From assembly GCA_003024175.1 (NCBI GenBank), contig MDYQ01000117.1, positions 21,298 to 85,297 on the forward strand: 64,000 bases of DNA, given 5' to 3'. The notes below the pieces were generated by a model. That model was given only the letters and a program-made list of their open reading frames with translations. It did no database searches and was not told where the DNA came from. Both the position numbers and the translations under genes were made by a program. Numbering within the stretch: the first letter of the stretch is position 1; each line of letters begins with the position of its first letter. The stretch comes from Planoprotostelium fungivorum. Lineage: Eukaryota > Evosea > Variosea > Cavosteliida > Cavosteliaceae. Below are positions 24,377 through 36,183 of this stretch, piece after piece.

Positions 24377-25687
24377 TCACTCGGGTATTATACCCTCAGT
24401 CAGCCTCTTTGAACTCAACAAGGGAGAGCAAAGAGAAATCCTCTTATCTCTCCTCTTCTTCACGAATTGGAAAGCCGTGTGGGGGATCATGAAGGGCGAC
24501 AGAATGAAATGCGGCAGCATCAACCACACCCTCTGGGAGTAATATCGTCTCACCTGCGTCGCATCACTATCCCCCTTCACGTGTGACCCACCTCCACTGT
24601 AGTGATGCAATAGATGATGCAGTCGAGTAGACCTGCGATCTTGTCATTCTCTCGCTGAAACATCTTGGCTCACCCACGAGGTAAGCGAAAGCCAAGATGG
24701 CCAACGCTGCATCTGGGTTGCATCGCACGGGTTTTATGAACATGAGCAACTCTGGACTGAAGCCGATGATGGAAGAGAGGAGAAAGAGGAAGGATCTCAG
24801 GTGCGGTGCCTATAGAGATGAGATGGATGGAAGGTGGTGACATCATCACCGTGACGTTGAGAGAGTGGTAGACTGAGTGTTGTCTGTTTCTCATTCGATA
24901 CAATTGGTAAGTCCACACGAAGCTGGGGATGATGAGTATCACTGGAGGGGATGAGTGTGATGCGATGATGATGTTAAACGTCTCTCACACATCAGTCCGT
25001 ACGCTACGGTCGTCGTGAGTCCCAAGACGGAGAAGACCATCATTTTTACCACTTGCTGTGATCGGATGAGAAATAGTGTTGTCCCAACATCTCACGTTTA
25101 GTCGTGGCTTCGTTGAATCTAACCTCAAGGTTACCTCAAAAAATACAGACACACAGGGGAGAGTGATAGTGGCACATGCAAAGACCGTCCAAACTTTCCA
25201 GCTGAGACGACGCACGGGAGGCTCTTCGATGTCCAATTTAGAGAGACTGTTACATCAGTCTGTTGACTGGATCCAGATTGAAACACCTCTTCATGGCAGA
25301 TCGAATCATCCACAAAGAAGTGACGGCCATGCACAGTAACCATACCAAGCGGGCTTCAAGGAGAATGGTGGTGAAAGCTGATAGGAAGCCGGATCTTTGA
25401 ACGCCAACCTGGTTCTTATACCCAGAGATTCTGAGACATTCCAAGATAACTCCACTCAAGGTGCTGACGATATGAATTACCGATAGAATGCCCACCATCT
25501 GTGACGATATGTTACATCGGATCGATCTTTCTATACTCACCACTCCAGTATATCCCCTTCCAAATCGAAGGCAGTGAAGTAACATGAAACATCCGCCGAG
25601 ATGTGAGAGGAGGAATACACTGAGGGCGATCTTGACAAAGAAATTCCACTCTGGCCCGTCCACCATCCAGCATTCTCTGTCGTCCAT
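24377..25687 (-). CDS. Seven-transmembrane (GPCR-like) protein, copy B
   Basis: This is a paralogue of the gene at 2578-3895, in opposite orientation. The ATG at 25687 gives MDDRECWMVDGPEWNFF, then the first membrane segment VKIALSVFLLSHLGGCFMLL. A 43-nt intron leads to MVGILSVIHIVSTLSGVIL. A later intron (about 25284-25243) joins the third helix to SLSKLDIEEPPVRRLSWKVW. The fourth segment reads TVFACATITLPCVSVFF, and the last exon ends with LLSSKRLTEGIIPE at TGA 24377. Coding segments keep the hydrophobic pattern despite substitutions, which argues that both copies were or are under selection. I did not prove that every exon join stays open, so a recent loss of function is possible. Family unknown. 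Confidence 0.5.
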
Positions 25688-25824
25688 TCTATTCGGTCCG
25701 CTTCTAATGTCCTCCTGCCTCTTCCACCGCACGAGAAACTTTATTGAGTTTGTCATCCTCAGGTGTTTCTTTGAAAATGAGCCTTCACCCTTGTCCCTAA
25801 TCTCCCCCTCCCGACAATGTCCCT

Positions 25825-25832
25825 CATTCAAC
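25825..25832. repeat. Target-site duplication, left copy (CATTCAAC)
   Basis: Eight bases identical to 26259-26266, immediately outside the terminal inverted repeats of the inserted element. Confidence 0.75.
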
Positions 25833-26258
25833 CAGGCCCTTGACAACCGGACTACAGTGAATGAAATTTATCACCCACATTTATTATAAATTATATTACG
25901 TACACCTTCTCACTGCAGATACCCACGAGGTTGATGATGCGAGACATCCATCGTCAGAGTCTTATCGTTATCTCTTCAGCATTCTATGCGTTTTCTGTGG
26001 GCAGCTTTGAGTTTCGTTAACGTCGACACATTCCCTCAAAGTGGCCGTTCATAGACCACTGGTCCAGCCGCTTTCGGAGTTGATGAATTGCCCAGTATAC
26101 GATAGATCGATATCGATTTATCCCTGGTATACTCAAGAAACATAGGTGCTCACATACAAACTTCACAAGAAAACATCGAAGTACATGGTGTCCGCATTAA
26201 TTACTCTCTACGGAACTTTATGCCGGAAATTTTTCGTTAAGGGCGTTGTGAAGGGCTG
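25833..26258. mobile_element. hAT-like non-autonomous DNA transposon (MITE), 426 bp
   Basis: The insert is absent from the otherwise matching copy A (empty site 2433-2440). It is flanked by a perfect 8-bp duplication CATTCAAC. Its ends form an imperfect terminal inverted repeat: the left end reads CAGGCCCTTGACAACC, and the right end read backwards is CAGCCCTTCACAACGCC. CAG termini plus 8-bp target duplications are hallmarks of the hAT superfamily. No ORF of transposase size is inside; the longest open stretch is about 60 codons. It therefore must have been mobilised by an element elsewhere. Confidence 0.75.
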
Positions 26259-26266
26259 CATTCAAC
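26259..26266. repeat. Target-site duplication, right copy (CATTCAAC)
   Basis: Matches 25825-25832 exactly and abuts the right end of the 426-bp insert. Confidence 0.75.
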
Positions 26267-26296
26267 ACGAACCACTGCATCTCTTCATATCTCTAT

Positions 26297-26715
26297 TTAT
26301 TCTTCAAAGGAAAAGTGCCATAGGACAATCAAGAGGGTCGTCGTAGCTCCTCCGTTGAGCGTTGACGTCTGACCTCGGTTGTCCGTGTTATCCACCGTGC
26401 TCTCGGTCACGGCAGCTGCCTCGCTGGTGGTACTGACCACCGCGCTGGTCGTAGCACGCCGGCTGCTGGACACTCTGCTCGTGCTGCTCGAAGAAGGCAG
26501 AGCAGAAGTGGCCTGGTCGGTCGTAGAGGCAGGAGACGATGAAGACGTCGATGATGTCGATGACGTCGAGGAGGTGGACGATGTGGTCGAGGAGGTGGTG
26601 GAAGAGGTCTTCGAAGAGGTGGTGAAGGTGGAGGTGGTGTACGTCGAGCTGGTGTATGCGGCGTGAGTGGGAGCGGCAGGGCAGACGTTCGAGGGGGCGA
26701 TGATGTGGGCGGCTG
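26297..26715 (-). pseudogene. GAS1 C-terminal fragment (Ser/Thr tract and broken GPI signal)
   Basis: This fragment is homologous to the last ~135 codons of the GAS1-like gene at 458-2395. It begins at AAHIIAPSNVCPAAPTH and so lacks the catalytic domain and nearly all of the X8 cysteines. The Ser/Thr tract is kept with small in-frame length changes. A short deletion shortens the hydrophobic tail (the segment after TTTLLIVL), so GPI signal function is doubtful. It stays open upstream for about 24 unrelated codons (to 26788), which probably reflects chance. It was truncated by the duplication breakpoint at about 26715. Confidence 0.8.
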
Positions 26716-26836
26716 AACTGGTGCTGCTTTGAAAGAGCTTTTGTTCGTCCCCCGTGGTTGCGTCAGAATGATTCCTGGATTCCTCCATTTATTGGTTTTT
26801 TATTTCACATCCATCAGATCCATCCAACCGTCAAAC

Positions 26837-27530
26837 ATGTATAGCCCCGAGGAGCAAGCGAAAAGAGAAGGTAAAGATGAAGCAACATCGAACATTGTAA
26901 CCCATCTCAGAGGAGCGTCTGGCCCGCACCGTCGCGAATAGGAGTGCATTCAATAAGACTGCCGGTGGTTCTGCCTCGTCGCAACCAGCGCCCGCCCCCG
27001 AGACCAAGAAACCAGCTGCCAGAGTGAGTCTGATTTCTATTGGATGTTATTTGCACCGATTGATGGTCTGTGATAGGTTATAGAACAAGAACCGGAAGCC
27101 GAAGGGCCTGGTGAGCTCTCTCTCGTGCAATCTCGAATGCTGACGTCACTCAGAGATCAAGCTCTCGGAATGGACTCTGCAACCTGAGGAAGGAAGAGGA
27201 AAGACCGTGGAATTAGACATACAACAGGGAATCAAGGACATCATCATCACTCCATTACCATCTTCCTATGAAGAGGAGATTACACTCTTCATTCAGGGTG
27301 CAAATGTCAAGTTTGAATGCAAACACAAGGAAATCCATGATGAGGAGGATGGGGTAAGATCACAACATCTTGAGTCAATCTAACACGAACAGCGGATCAC
27401 GGAGACGATCACGAATGTTCAAGGCCTCACACTGCCATTCCTTCTCAATGATAGGAATCACCAATTGAAGAACAGTTGGAATGGAAAAGGCAAATCCTTT
27501 GTAGTGACAAAGCCAGTTGGTTCTGTCTGA
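26837..27530 (+). CDS. Uncharacterised small acidic protein
   Basis: Not recognised. From ATG 26837 the first exon reads MYSPEEQAKRE. A 47-nt intron is followed by ERLARTVANRSAFNKTAGGS, a Pro/Ala linker (SSQPAPAPETKKPAAR) and three more short introns. The folded-looking part has alternating hydrophobic strands (WTLQPEEGRGKTVELDIQQG, IITPLPSSYEEEITLFIQ, TNVQGLTLPFLLNDRNHQ). The stop is TGA at 27528. Splice sites are consensus and frames are continuous, so I take it as a real gene of about 175 residues. A small beta-sandwich is possible; that is inference. Confidence 0.5.
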
Positions 27531-27594
27531 ATGTGACACCAATAGATTCTATTTCTGTATCATTCGAATTTATATGCACATTGACTGGCATCTC

Positions 27595-27915
27595 TCACAT
27601 AAATTTCCTTTCAACATAAACACCATCGTGAAGATATTCTGAGAAGGAAAGATCACCATCCAGATCCTCTGGATTGGGTATTCGCGATTGGAGCAAGTAG
27701 AGGAACGAGACGAACACGATGATCACGGTGTTGATCGAGTGATGAGTTGGGACTGTCTTGGGCCTAGGCTGACATTGTTGAAGAAGAGCTTGGCCGTGTC
27801 TGCTCTGCCAATCGATGTGTTGTCGGATCGGACAATGCATAACCTTCTCCTTCTGTGGCTTGAGCCTCTTCCTCTTTTGTGTGGCTCCTGTGACGATCAT
27901 CATCTCCTGGATCAC
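27595..27915 (-). CDS. Possible small single-pass membrane protein
   Basis: An open frame of up to 106 codons is rich in basic residues at the start (TQKRKRLKPQKEK). One hydrophobic stretch (NTVIIVFVSFLYLLQS) lies near the middle, followed by an acidic tail. The size and layout would suit a tail-anchored or single-pass protein, and a first exon could lie upstream near 27960. No homologue is recognised. It is tail-to-tail with the preceding gene and head-to-head with the following one. Confidence 0.3.
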   Translation of the reverse strand: MIQEMMIVTGATQKRKRLKPQKEKVMHCPIRQHIDWQSRHGQALLQQCQPRPKTVPTHHSINTVIIVFVSFLYLLQSRIPNPEDLDGDLSFSEYLHDGVYVERKFM

Positions 27916-28040
27916 CCCTTCACCACATCATTCAGAGAAGACAAAGGAATCATGCATGAGATACCCCAACCACAATAAATCATTTTCTATTGAGATGATT
28001 TTACATTTTTCGGCCGATCTTGACAACCTCATCAACATCG

Positions 28041-30601
28041 ATGGGAGTTGGGTATCTGGATACGTGGTTGAAAGACAATGTTGGATCATGTCTCACAGAA
28101 ACAGTCGATCTCACTCTGTTGTCGAAAGAAACTGGAGGTGATGTGTATCTCATCTTGTGATTTCTGATGTACGATAACAGAGAGGCCAGTCCTCGTTTTC
28201 GATGGGGACGGTTTGATGTATCATCTAATCCATCAAATTCAACACACCCCTGGACAACCAGGCAATTACCTCATGTGATTTATTCTTCTCAACACGTCAC
28301 AACAATCCTCTTCATTCGAACTTACTCTGAGTGAAGGTTCGCAGAGGCAACAGAAAAGATGATCGGCGATCTGAGAGAGGGAGGAGTTGACATGAGAGTC
28401 CTCTTCGATGGAACTGCCGATGAATCCAAGCTACCCACCCAAGTCGCACGAGCTCGGGCCAGAGTGAAGGATATGAGACCGGCCGGTGATCTTTTGGACA
28501 GAAATCTACCTCCCATCTACTTGAAGGTAATGTCCTTAAGTGGAGATGTATCCTCTCATCCACTCGATCATGCATAACCATCATGACACGGACACAGGAA
28601 TACTTCATGCGACTCCTTCGCAAGCACCAAGTGTTCGTCTCCTGTTGTTCGGGCGAGGCCGATGCGGAGGTTATTCCATCCATCATCTTCCATGTTCTCA
28701 TCCATCGCAGCTGTCTGATTACGTCGTGAGAAACAACTTCCAAGCGGTGGTGGGTAAGGATACCGACTTCATCATCCTTCTGGCCAATTACGTCTCTCTG
28801 CCCGACCTGCAGCTGAGAGACGGGCGAGTTGTAGTGCGACAGCACGTCAGAAGCCGTACGGCAGATTATCTGAAGGTTCCTGAAGCGGTGAGATACTATC
28901 ACGTTGAATGAACAGATGTGAATGTGAAACGAGTCGTTCGATCACATGATGTCATCGCATCACATTGATGTGAACAGTGGTTACCCTTGATGGCCTGTCT
29001 GATCGGTAACGATACGACAAAGAGTGGAGCAGATAGAGACAAGACACTGAAGAGTCTGGATGCTGTCATGAACTTGAGAGTGAGAGGAATCAAAGTGATA
29101 TCATGAGGATTTTCCATTGATGAGATGCAGGCCAAAGGGGATGGATACGTCGACATTGTAGGTGACGTCATACGTTTCTTGAGAGAACAGGCTAAGAATT
29201 TTCCCGCCAAAATATATGATTACGATTATTTTCCGGAAGTCTTCGTATCCATCGACGAGCGATTGAAAGGTGAAGGATGAATGTGATAGAGGAGGGAATG
29301 AAGAGAAACAGGAAGTGTGAGAGAACTGCTCAAGATCGGCGTGTCTCTCTACTTGGTCAAATATTCAGAGGAGAATTCTCTGACAAACTATCCCCCCTCG
29401 ATCGGTCAAGCTCTTCGCGGTGAGTGACTGTCGTGTCTCTGTGTCTCTCCATCTCATCTTTATTCTTCTAGACGGAAAGATTCCCACTGTGTTGACATCC
29501 GTCTTATCTCGTCGACTTCTCTTCGATCGCACCCTACCCCTCTGCCAGAATACACAGTGAGATGAGAGAAAGGTGTAAACAATGTCGACTGAGAGGAGAT
29601 AGTGGACCCACACCTTCGATGATGTTGGAGACACTGAGGAAGCGACTGTACAACGTCGCCCTCGGAGACGGAGAATTGATGGAAGTGACACAACGTCGAC
29701 AACAGTACAAACAATCGAACGTCACGTTGAAGAGGTGTCGACGTTTCATCCCCTTCGGTCTACACTCGTCTGACCCATCGCAGAGAGAGAGACATCAAGA
29801 CGCTGAATGAATTGAACGGAGATGACATTTCGATTCGACAGGGACAGTTCCTCTCCTTATTAGACATGGAAGGAGAGACACTGAGAGGACCCACCCTCCT
29901 CTTCTGTGCCGCGATGCGTCAGATCCTCCTACACCAACAAGTCGTGGCGGGTGAGACATCATCATCATCATCATCGTCCGACATCACTCAGCACCGATGC
30001 GTCCCCTGGGTAGAATTCACACCGAGATGTTGTGTCTCCTCCACCTCATCCGTTCTTCTCAATGTTCGTCTCCACTGATCCACCGAGAGGGAAAGGTCGA
30101 CCTGTCTTCCATTCGCATCGAACTCTCTTCTCTCTTACAATATTCCATCGTAACGGTGGACCTCCTCTCTTACCTTCACTTGTGTCGCTCTCTCGTGGAA
30201 GGTGAGTCAGCAGAGTGGAGGGAGAAACTGAGAGAGAAGCAGATGTGGAGGGAGAACTCACCGATATGACCCTCTTCTTCGATGCGAGGGACTACAACTC
30301 TCTCTTCACGGCTTATGCTGGTCCGCAGGCCTACAGGAAGCCCAGGAGAGAAAAGTTGGACTCTCTCTACGGTGAAGAGGTGTCATTCTATCATCGCAGA
30401 ACAAGGGATGACATCTTGCAGGCAAATGGGGTGGAGGAGAAGATGGTAGAGTTGGAGGAGAGCATCACGAGGGGGCTGGGAGATGTCTTCCGAGAGGAGA
30501 CGAAGGAGAAGCCGAAGAAGAAGGTGGTGAAGGTGGTCGAAGTGAAGAACCCAGCAAGAGGAATGAACTACTGGGATCCATTGGAGAACAATATGGAATA
30601 G
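28041..30601 (+). CDS. Asteroid/XPG-like nuclease-fold protein
   Basis: The protein has the PIN-like core shared by FEN1/XPG nucleases and the asteroid/FAM120 family. The ATG at 28041 gives MGVGYLDTWLKDNV, the usual XPG-type start. After an intron comes PVLVFDGDGLMYHLIHQIQ (first acidic site), then VDMRVLFDGTADESKL, the acidic pair in SCCSGEADAELSDYVV, and VVGKDTDFIILL. These correspond to the metal-binding Asp/Glu positions, but the helix-hairpin-helix of FEN1 is not apparent and spacing is asteroid-like. The C-terminal half (about 29200-30600) is a helical region of unknown type ending KNPARGMNYWDPLENNME at TAG 30599. The length, about 680 residues, fits asteroid proteins. Several introns are placed only approximately. 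Whether it cleaves nucleic acid is unknown. Confidence 0.7.
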
Positions 30602-30763
30602 ATGATTGTCTCGTGATCCATCGAGTTGCTGTCATTTGAACGGTTTTACCCTTTCATTTCGTTCACTCTTCGAACTACGAGCGATGATGGGCGTCAGAGC
30701 CATAGCTTACTCGAAGAAGAGGGATCGATAGTGTGGGTTCGAGTTGCCTGGAAGGTCCTCGAT

Positions 30764-30979
30764 GAGTTGTTTCAACATATCACTGTGTTTGAGTTGTTTC
30801 AACATATCACTGTGTTTGAGTTGTTTCAACATATCACTGTGTTTGAGTTGTTTCAACATATCACTGTGTTTGAGTTGTTTCAACATATCACTGTGTTTGA
30901 GTTGTTTCAACATATCATCGTGTTTGAGTTGTTTCAACATATCATCGTGTTTGAGTTGTTTCAACATATCACCGTGTTT
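30764..30979. repeat. 27-bp minisatellite, 8 copies
   Basis: Eight head-to-tail copies of a 27-bp unit (gagttgtttcaacatatcac then tgtgttt) differ only at one or two positions per copy. Because 27 is divisible by three, the array is open in several frames on both strands; the minus strand reads as KHSDMLKQL repeats. It sits just past the actin stop codon, between two convergent genes. Confidence 0.95.
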
Positions 30980-31056
30980 AAGGCCCTCATCTTCAACCAT
31001 ACAAAAGAATGACCATTGAATTACTCTTACACAATGGTTTATGTACCCGAACAAGT

Positions 31057-32302
<1,246 letters not shown>

Positions 32303-32573
32303 TGCTACTGTTATAGAAGGTTGGTTGGTTGAGTCTTTGAAGCTCAAGAATGATGTTCGGAGGTGTCTCGTTCATCATCACCCGCAACCGTGTAATTTCT
32401 CGGTTATAAACGTGTCGCTGCCATGTGGAAAAAAGCGAGTTGCAACGCCGTTTGATGGTCACGTGATGATATTGAATGTGTCACCAGCCAAAGGGAGGCC
32501 GTTTTCAGGCCACGTTGTTGTCCTGCCGCAGCGACGATATCACCTCTCTATCTATCATCATAGGGAGGTCATC

Positions 32574-32823
32574 ATGGATCACTCGGTGGAGAGATGGAAA
32601 GAGGTGAGACGACCGAGACAACATCGACACACAAGCAGCCGATGATTGTGTGGCACTATAGATGATGAACTCATCAACTTCGATGTGGATCAAGTCTCAC
32701 AAGTACATGACACTACGACTGGCGTCTCTGATTGTGGCTGTCAGTGACGATCGAAGGCTACAGAGAGTGACAATAGATCAGACAGGGTCGGCTTTCTGTT
32801 ATTCTTTAGAGGCCTACTTTTGA
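32574..32823 (+). CDS. Possible tiny two-exon gene
   Basis: ATG 32574 opens ten codons (MDHSVERWKE). A consensus intron (GTGAGACG...CTATAG, about 57 nt) follows, and then 53 codons run to TGA at 32821 with one moderately hydrophobic stretch (MTLRLASLIVAV). It lies in the 690-bp gap between the actin start and the heme oxygenase stop. No similarity is recognised; the support is only the splice consensus and open frame. Confidence 0.25.
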
Positions 32824-32991
32824 TGTGAGTCTCCTCCGCAATGTTCACGTCTCCCTCATAGCATGAACATTCGAATCAACTTTCACTACATCGCAATCGA
32901 TGTTCGATTCACCTGATCACAATTCATTTCATTTGATGCATCAACACTCTAGATCTATATACATCGGTCCTCTTTGTACAAAGTGTTTTTA

Positions 32992-33715
32992 TCAATTTTC
33001 CATCGTGGCTTCTATGTAGTCTTCTTGCAGCTCCACAAACAGTTGCTTATTCAGCTCGAATGCGGTCACTGCCTCATCGATCATCTTGTCTCTCTCCTCT
33101 TGTGACAGTTTCAACTCGTCCATGTCTCTCTTCGTCGTCATCGCAATGTCTTTGACGTGGGTTGAGGGAAATCGATAGAAGGCGAGTCCCTTATCTTCGT
33201 CTACCATAGACATCCCATCATGTCTCTTCCAATATTGGGACAGATGCTTTCGAATGTGTTGACCTCCCATCATATCACCCAGATAGCGAACATAACAATG
33301 AGACAGAAGCAGCGAAGGATCTGTCTCAGACAACTGTGTGATGGTGAGACAGAAGAGTGTGAATCACAGTGTGGCTCACCTGATTCAGACGTGCTGTATA
33401 TGTTTGAACGGATGACCTCGTCTTTCTCGTCGAAGGCGATGCATCGCAGAGAGTCTCGAAGAATTTGATGTCACTCTTGAGAGAATCTGATCGTAAGACC
33501 GCCGGGATGTTGAAACAAGAAGCGGCGACATTCTCAGGATGGGCTCGCATCGCATTTTCCATGGTCGAATAGATGGCATACAGAGAGTTGAGATAGTCGA
33601 GGTAAGCCATTGGCTGAAGCTTTCCTTTCATGAGGTGTTTGACCCAAAGCGTTCTCTCGAGTTCACGATGCACCATCTTGGTTGCTTGGTGCATCTCTGA
33701 GGTTAGAGTGGCCAT
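32992..33715 (-). CDS. HO: Heme oxygenase
   Basis: Heme oxygenase opens heme to biliverdin, CO and iron. From ATG 33715 the first exon (to 33380) begins MATLTSEMHQATKMVHRELE, where the His before RELE is the proximal heme ligand. A 46-nt intron (33379-33334) separates it from exon 2. Exon 2 has the family signature on the distal helix, CYVRYLGDMMGGQHIRKHL. The stop is at 32992. At 225 residues it is a short form without the hydrophobic C-terminal anchor of animal HO-1/HO-2, so it is probably soluble. In-frame codons upstream of the ATG could encode a short extension. It is divergent from the gene at 33859, with a gap of about 143 bp that must hold both promoters. Confidence 0.9.
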
Positions 33716-33858
33716 GTTGCTGTTGTGATGTTGTGATTGAGCGGAGGCGAATAATAGGTCCAGTGCCACAACCGGAATTTACTCCAATTACTCCGAAATG
33801 ACACAGTCTTTGCCACTTCACCTGATCGTCGCGTCATATCGCCTCCTCTATAAGCCAG

Positions 33859-34421
33859 ATGACCGAAGGCAAAGAGTGCAAACATGACCACAAACAGAAC
33901 AATAGTGAGGAATTTTCAGAAGCAAAGAGGAATAGAGAGCACGAGATAGAGGGAACGGCATACCTGTGCTTCATTGTTCTACCGAGTGAAGAAGAGGGAG
34001 AAGAGGATAGAGAGTTGTCTCCAGAATCGAACGTAGATTATTACATTCAAGGTCACTTTGTGGACGGTTCTAAGAGGAACATTGGACTGATGGGGACACG
34101 TACGTACGCCACTTCTCTTTATAGAAGTTGATTCATCCAATGGTGATCTTCTAAATCAGAGACGGACAAAGATCGCAAGCCAGACTGTTGCTATTCGAAG
34201 GACGATCCTCCCATCTGGCTCAATCTCACTCTTTGTAATTTCCAGGTAAAATCACAACACATAATCAAGGATGTCTGAATGCATGGAAGACCAACAAAGA
34301 GGTCACCATCAAAGTAGAAAAGACCGGTGGCGATTTTGCACGTCTATCTGCCTCCACTCTCAGCTTTGAAACCACTCAACTGATTCCTGATGCAGAGAGG
34401 GAGACCACTTTGACCAAGTGA
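33859..34421 (+). CDS. Uncharacterised acidic protein
   Basis: ATG 33859 starts a very charged leader (MTEGKECKHDHKQNNSEEFS). Strand-like sequence follows: EIEGTAYLCFIVLPSEEEGE, then VDYYIQGHFVDGSKRNIGLM. An intron with GTACGTAC donor (about 34099-34157) and at least one more lead to AWKTNKEVTIKVEKTGGDFA and a stop at 34419. The join near 34240 is unclear. No family recognised. It shares a short divergent promoter with heme oxygenase. Confidence 0.45.
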
Positions 34422-34481
34422 TCAATCTCTCCTTCATCCAAAGACTCAAATCCACACAGGTTTTTTCCAAAAGTAAAGAAG

Positions 34482-34928
34482 ATGAGTTACGTCGATCTCT
34501 TCATTGTGATGGGGAAGATGACTCTGAGCGGGGACACATCAGAGACGCTTCTCACGGAAGAAGTGAAGAGAAGCAAGGTGGACAACATCGAGGTGATCAA
34601 CTATAGAAGTTCATTAGGGTTGATGAAGATGAACAGATCAAAGGCGAACTCATCCAAGATGACTTTTGAATCGATCATTCCGTTGCGTGTACAGATCTCT
34701 TGGCATCGTTCGAATAAACTCTTGACGACTTCTCATCACAAAAATCCAGTCGAAGACGTCGTCCATCTCATTGTCAAATCGTTGGCAAAAGCTGAGGTGA
34801 AACTGTGGATCGAGCCGTGTCTTTGCATCAGAAGGAGACGCGATCATCCCTTCAAGTCGTTTCTCGCTCCTTTTCAACCGATCTGCTCTCATCGTTCGTT
34901 CATGCCTCTAAAGGTCACGAGGATGTGA
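34482..34928 (+). CDS. Uncharacterised protein, beta-rich
   Basis: The ORF from ATG 34482 (MSYVDLFIVMGKMTLSGDTS) stays open for 148 codons, and splicing could extend it to about 35129. A 5' exon may lie upstream, because a consensus acceptor precedes 34459. The layout of strands and the sequence DNIEVINYRSSLG followed by a region ending VVHLIVKSLAKAEVK faintly resemble Hcp-type beta-barrel proteins, but I would not assign that. Exons after 34790 are ambiguous. Confidence 0.4.
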   Translation: MSYVDLFIVMGKMTLSGDTSETLLTEEVKRSKVDNIEVINYRSSLGLMKMNRSKANSSKMTFESIIPLRVQISWHRSNKLLTTSHHKNPVEDVVHLIVKSLAKAEVKLWIEPCLCIRRRRDHPFKSFLAPFQPICSHRSFMPLKVTRM

Positions 34929-35120
34929 GGTGATGCCATCCCACATATCAATTCCACACGATCAATCATCAAAAGGAAGAAGAGAGTCACCACATCTCTC
35001 TCACTGAGTTTGCCTCGAAAATCGTCTCACGTGAGGAGGTCACGTGGCCAGCAGATGAGCCATACCCAGACCACAAAAGTAAACAACACACGAACACAAC
35101 ACACGAACACAACACACGCA

Positions 35121-35453
35121 ATGTCAGGAGCTAAGGACCCCGTCACCCAATTACTCGGCGAGAGCAACACCATCCCTCTTCGTCAGGACGATAAGGTCGA
35201 GGTAGCCGACAAGAACATTTACGACGCACTCAAGGGAAAGTGAGTGAAGATACAACCTCTACGATGAATCATATGAAATCATAAACCTCATCTCTGATCG
35301 GTAATCGAAACTGATAACATTTATAGGTCTGATCCCGCCGCTGTCTATTCCAGCAACCACTACGAGCACACCTCTCAGGTCGACCCCAAGCAGATGGCTT
35401 TCAACAGAGATCTGCAAGGAAAGAACCCCAGTGTATCTGTTCCTTTGAAGTAA
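35121..35453 (+). CDS. Small hydrophilic protein, 81 residues
   Basis: There are two exons. ATG 35121 starts MSGAKDPVTQLLGESNTIPL and runs to ALKGK. An intron of about 86 nt (GTGAGTGA...TTATAG) is followed by SDPAAVYSSNHYEHTSQVDP and a stop TAA at 35451. The protein is polar without membrane segments. A short tandem 'cacgaacacaaca' tract immediately precedes the ATG. Clean splice sites and a compact frame argue for a real gene; function unknown. Confidence 0.5.
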
Positions 35454-36183
35454 AAGATAAATAGTATCGAAAACAGCTATTGTTATCGTATGAGAGCTCA
35501 CGTTCGAAAACGATTAACCTAGTCCGAAGTTCGAAGGTGTTAACGACTCTGTATCTCACGCTTCTAAGATATCGCATTGATAAGGTCCTACACCGACTCA
35601 TCATTCGCTGCTGACGACGCGTTTTATTCGGATGCCGCCATCATGGTGTGACGCATCGTTCGCTCGCGGAATCATTTTCCGAAAATCAATCTCAGGATCG
35701 GACCCAACAGCATGCATCATTGAACATCACCCTCCTCTCCTTCACACCTGCCCAGGATCCTAGCTCTTTCCTCGAGCAGGCAAACCTTGAGACGTGTCTG
35801 GGGATTGACAAAGTGGCTGACAGCCCCTGATTCCAAACGATGTTGCCACCTCTCCGCATGATGTGGAGTCTATCCACCCTCCCGGGTGATAGCTCTTCAC
35901 AAACGATTCATCTCACGAGTCGTAACCTGTCCTTGGCTGACACATCCACTTCGGCATTCCTGCAGTGCATTCTTAGACCCAGCATCGTGAACGGAGTGTC
36001 TAGGTGAAGAGGAGGGGACATAAGAGGAGGGAGTAGTGTCGGTGAAGCTGATAGAGGATACGCTTCTTTGCTCGCACTATGACGTCATTTGGAAGTTTGT
36101 GGGGTTCTCACCAAAATGAGAGGGATGATTTTTGATCCACATAATAACAAAAAGCCCTAAAAACAAGCCCAAGAAGAGCCAAC
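35454..36183. other. Intergenic region, no gene seen
   Basis: A gap of about 730 bp before the bZIP gene. Only two overlapping ORFs of about 60 codons (35648-35877) occur, without recognisable features. It probably holds the bZIP promoter; a TGACGTCA-like site (atgacgtcat) occurs at about 36079, a sequence typically bound by CREB/ATF-type bZIP factors. Confidence 0.4.

Larger units (their letters stand above)
24313..26715 (-). repeat. Inverted segmental duplication, copy B
   Basis: This is the reverse complement of 1983-3958, carrying the 7TM gene and the 3' third of the GAS1 gene. It is about 430 bp longer because of the MITE at 25833-26258. The first 60 codons read antisense across the end of the 7TM gene are almost identical in both copies, and the X8-to-stop segment differs mainly by small indels in the Ser/Thr tract. 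The stretch just upstream of the 7TM start (25690-25825) is more diverged. Confidence 0.85.

Noticed and set aside
24360-24542. 60-codon ORF conserved between 3730-3912 and here
   Set aside because: It is antisense to the last exon of the 7TM gene in both copies; conservation is explained by the duplication.
29365-29810. Several overlapping minus-strand ORFs within the asteroid-like gene
   Set aside because: They lie opposite exons that read convincingly on the + strand.
30764-30979. Array considered as a CRISPR
   Set aside because: Units are directly abutting with no spacers, and the host is eukaryotic.
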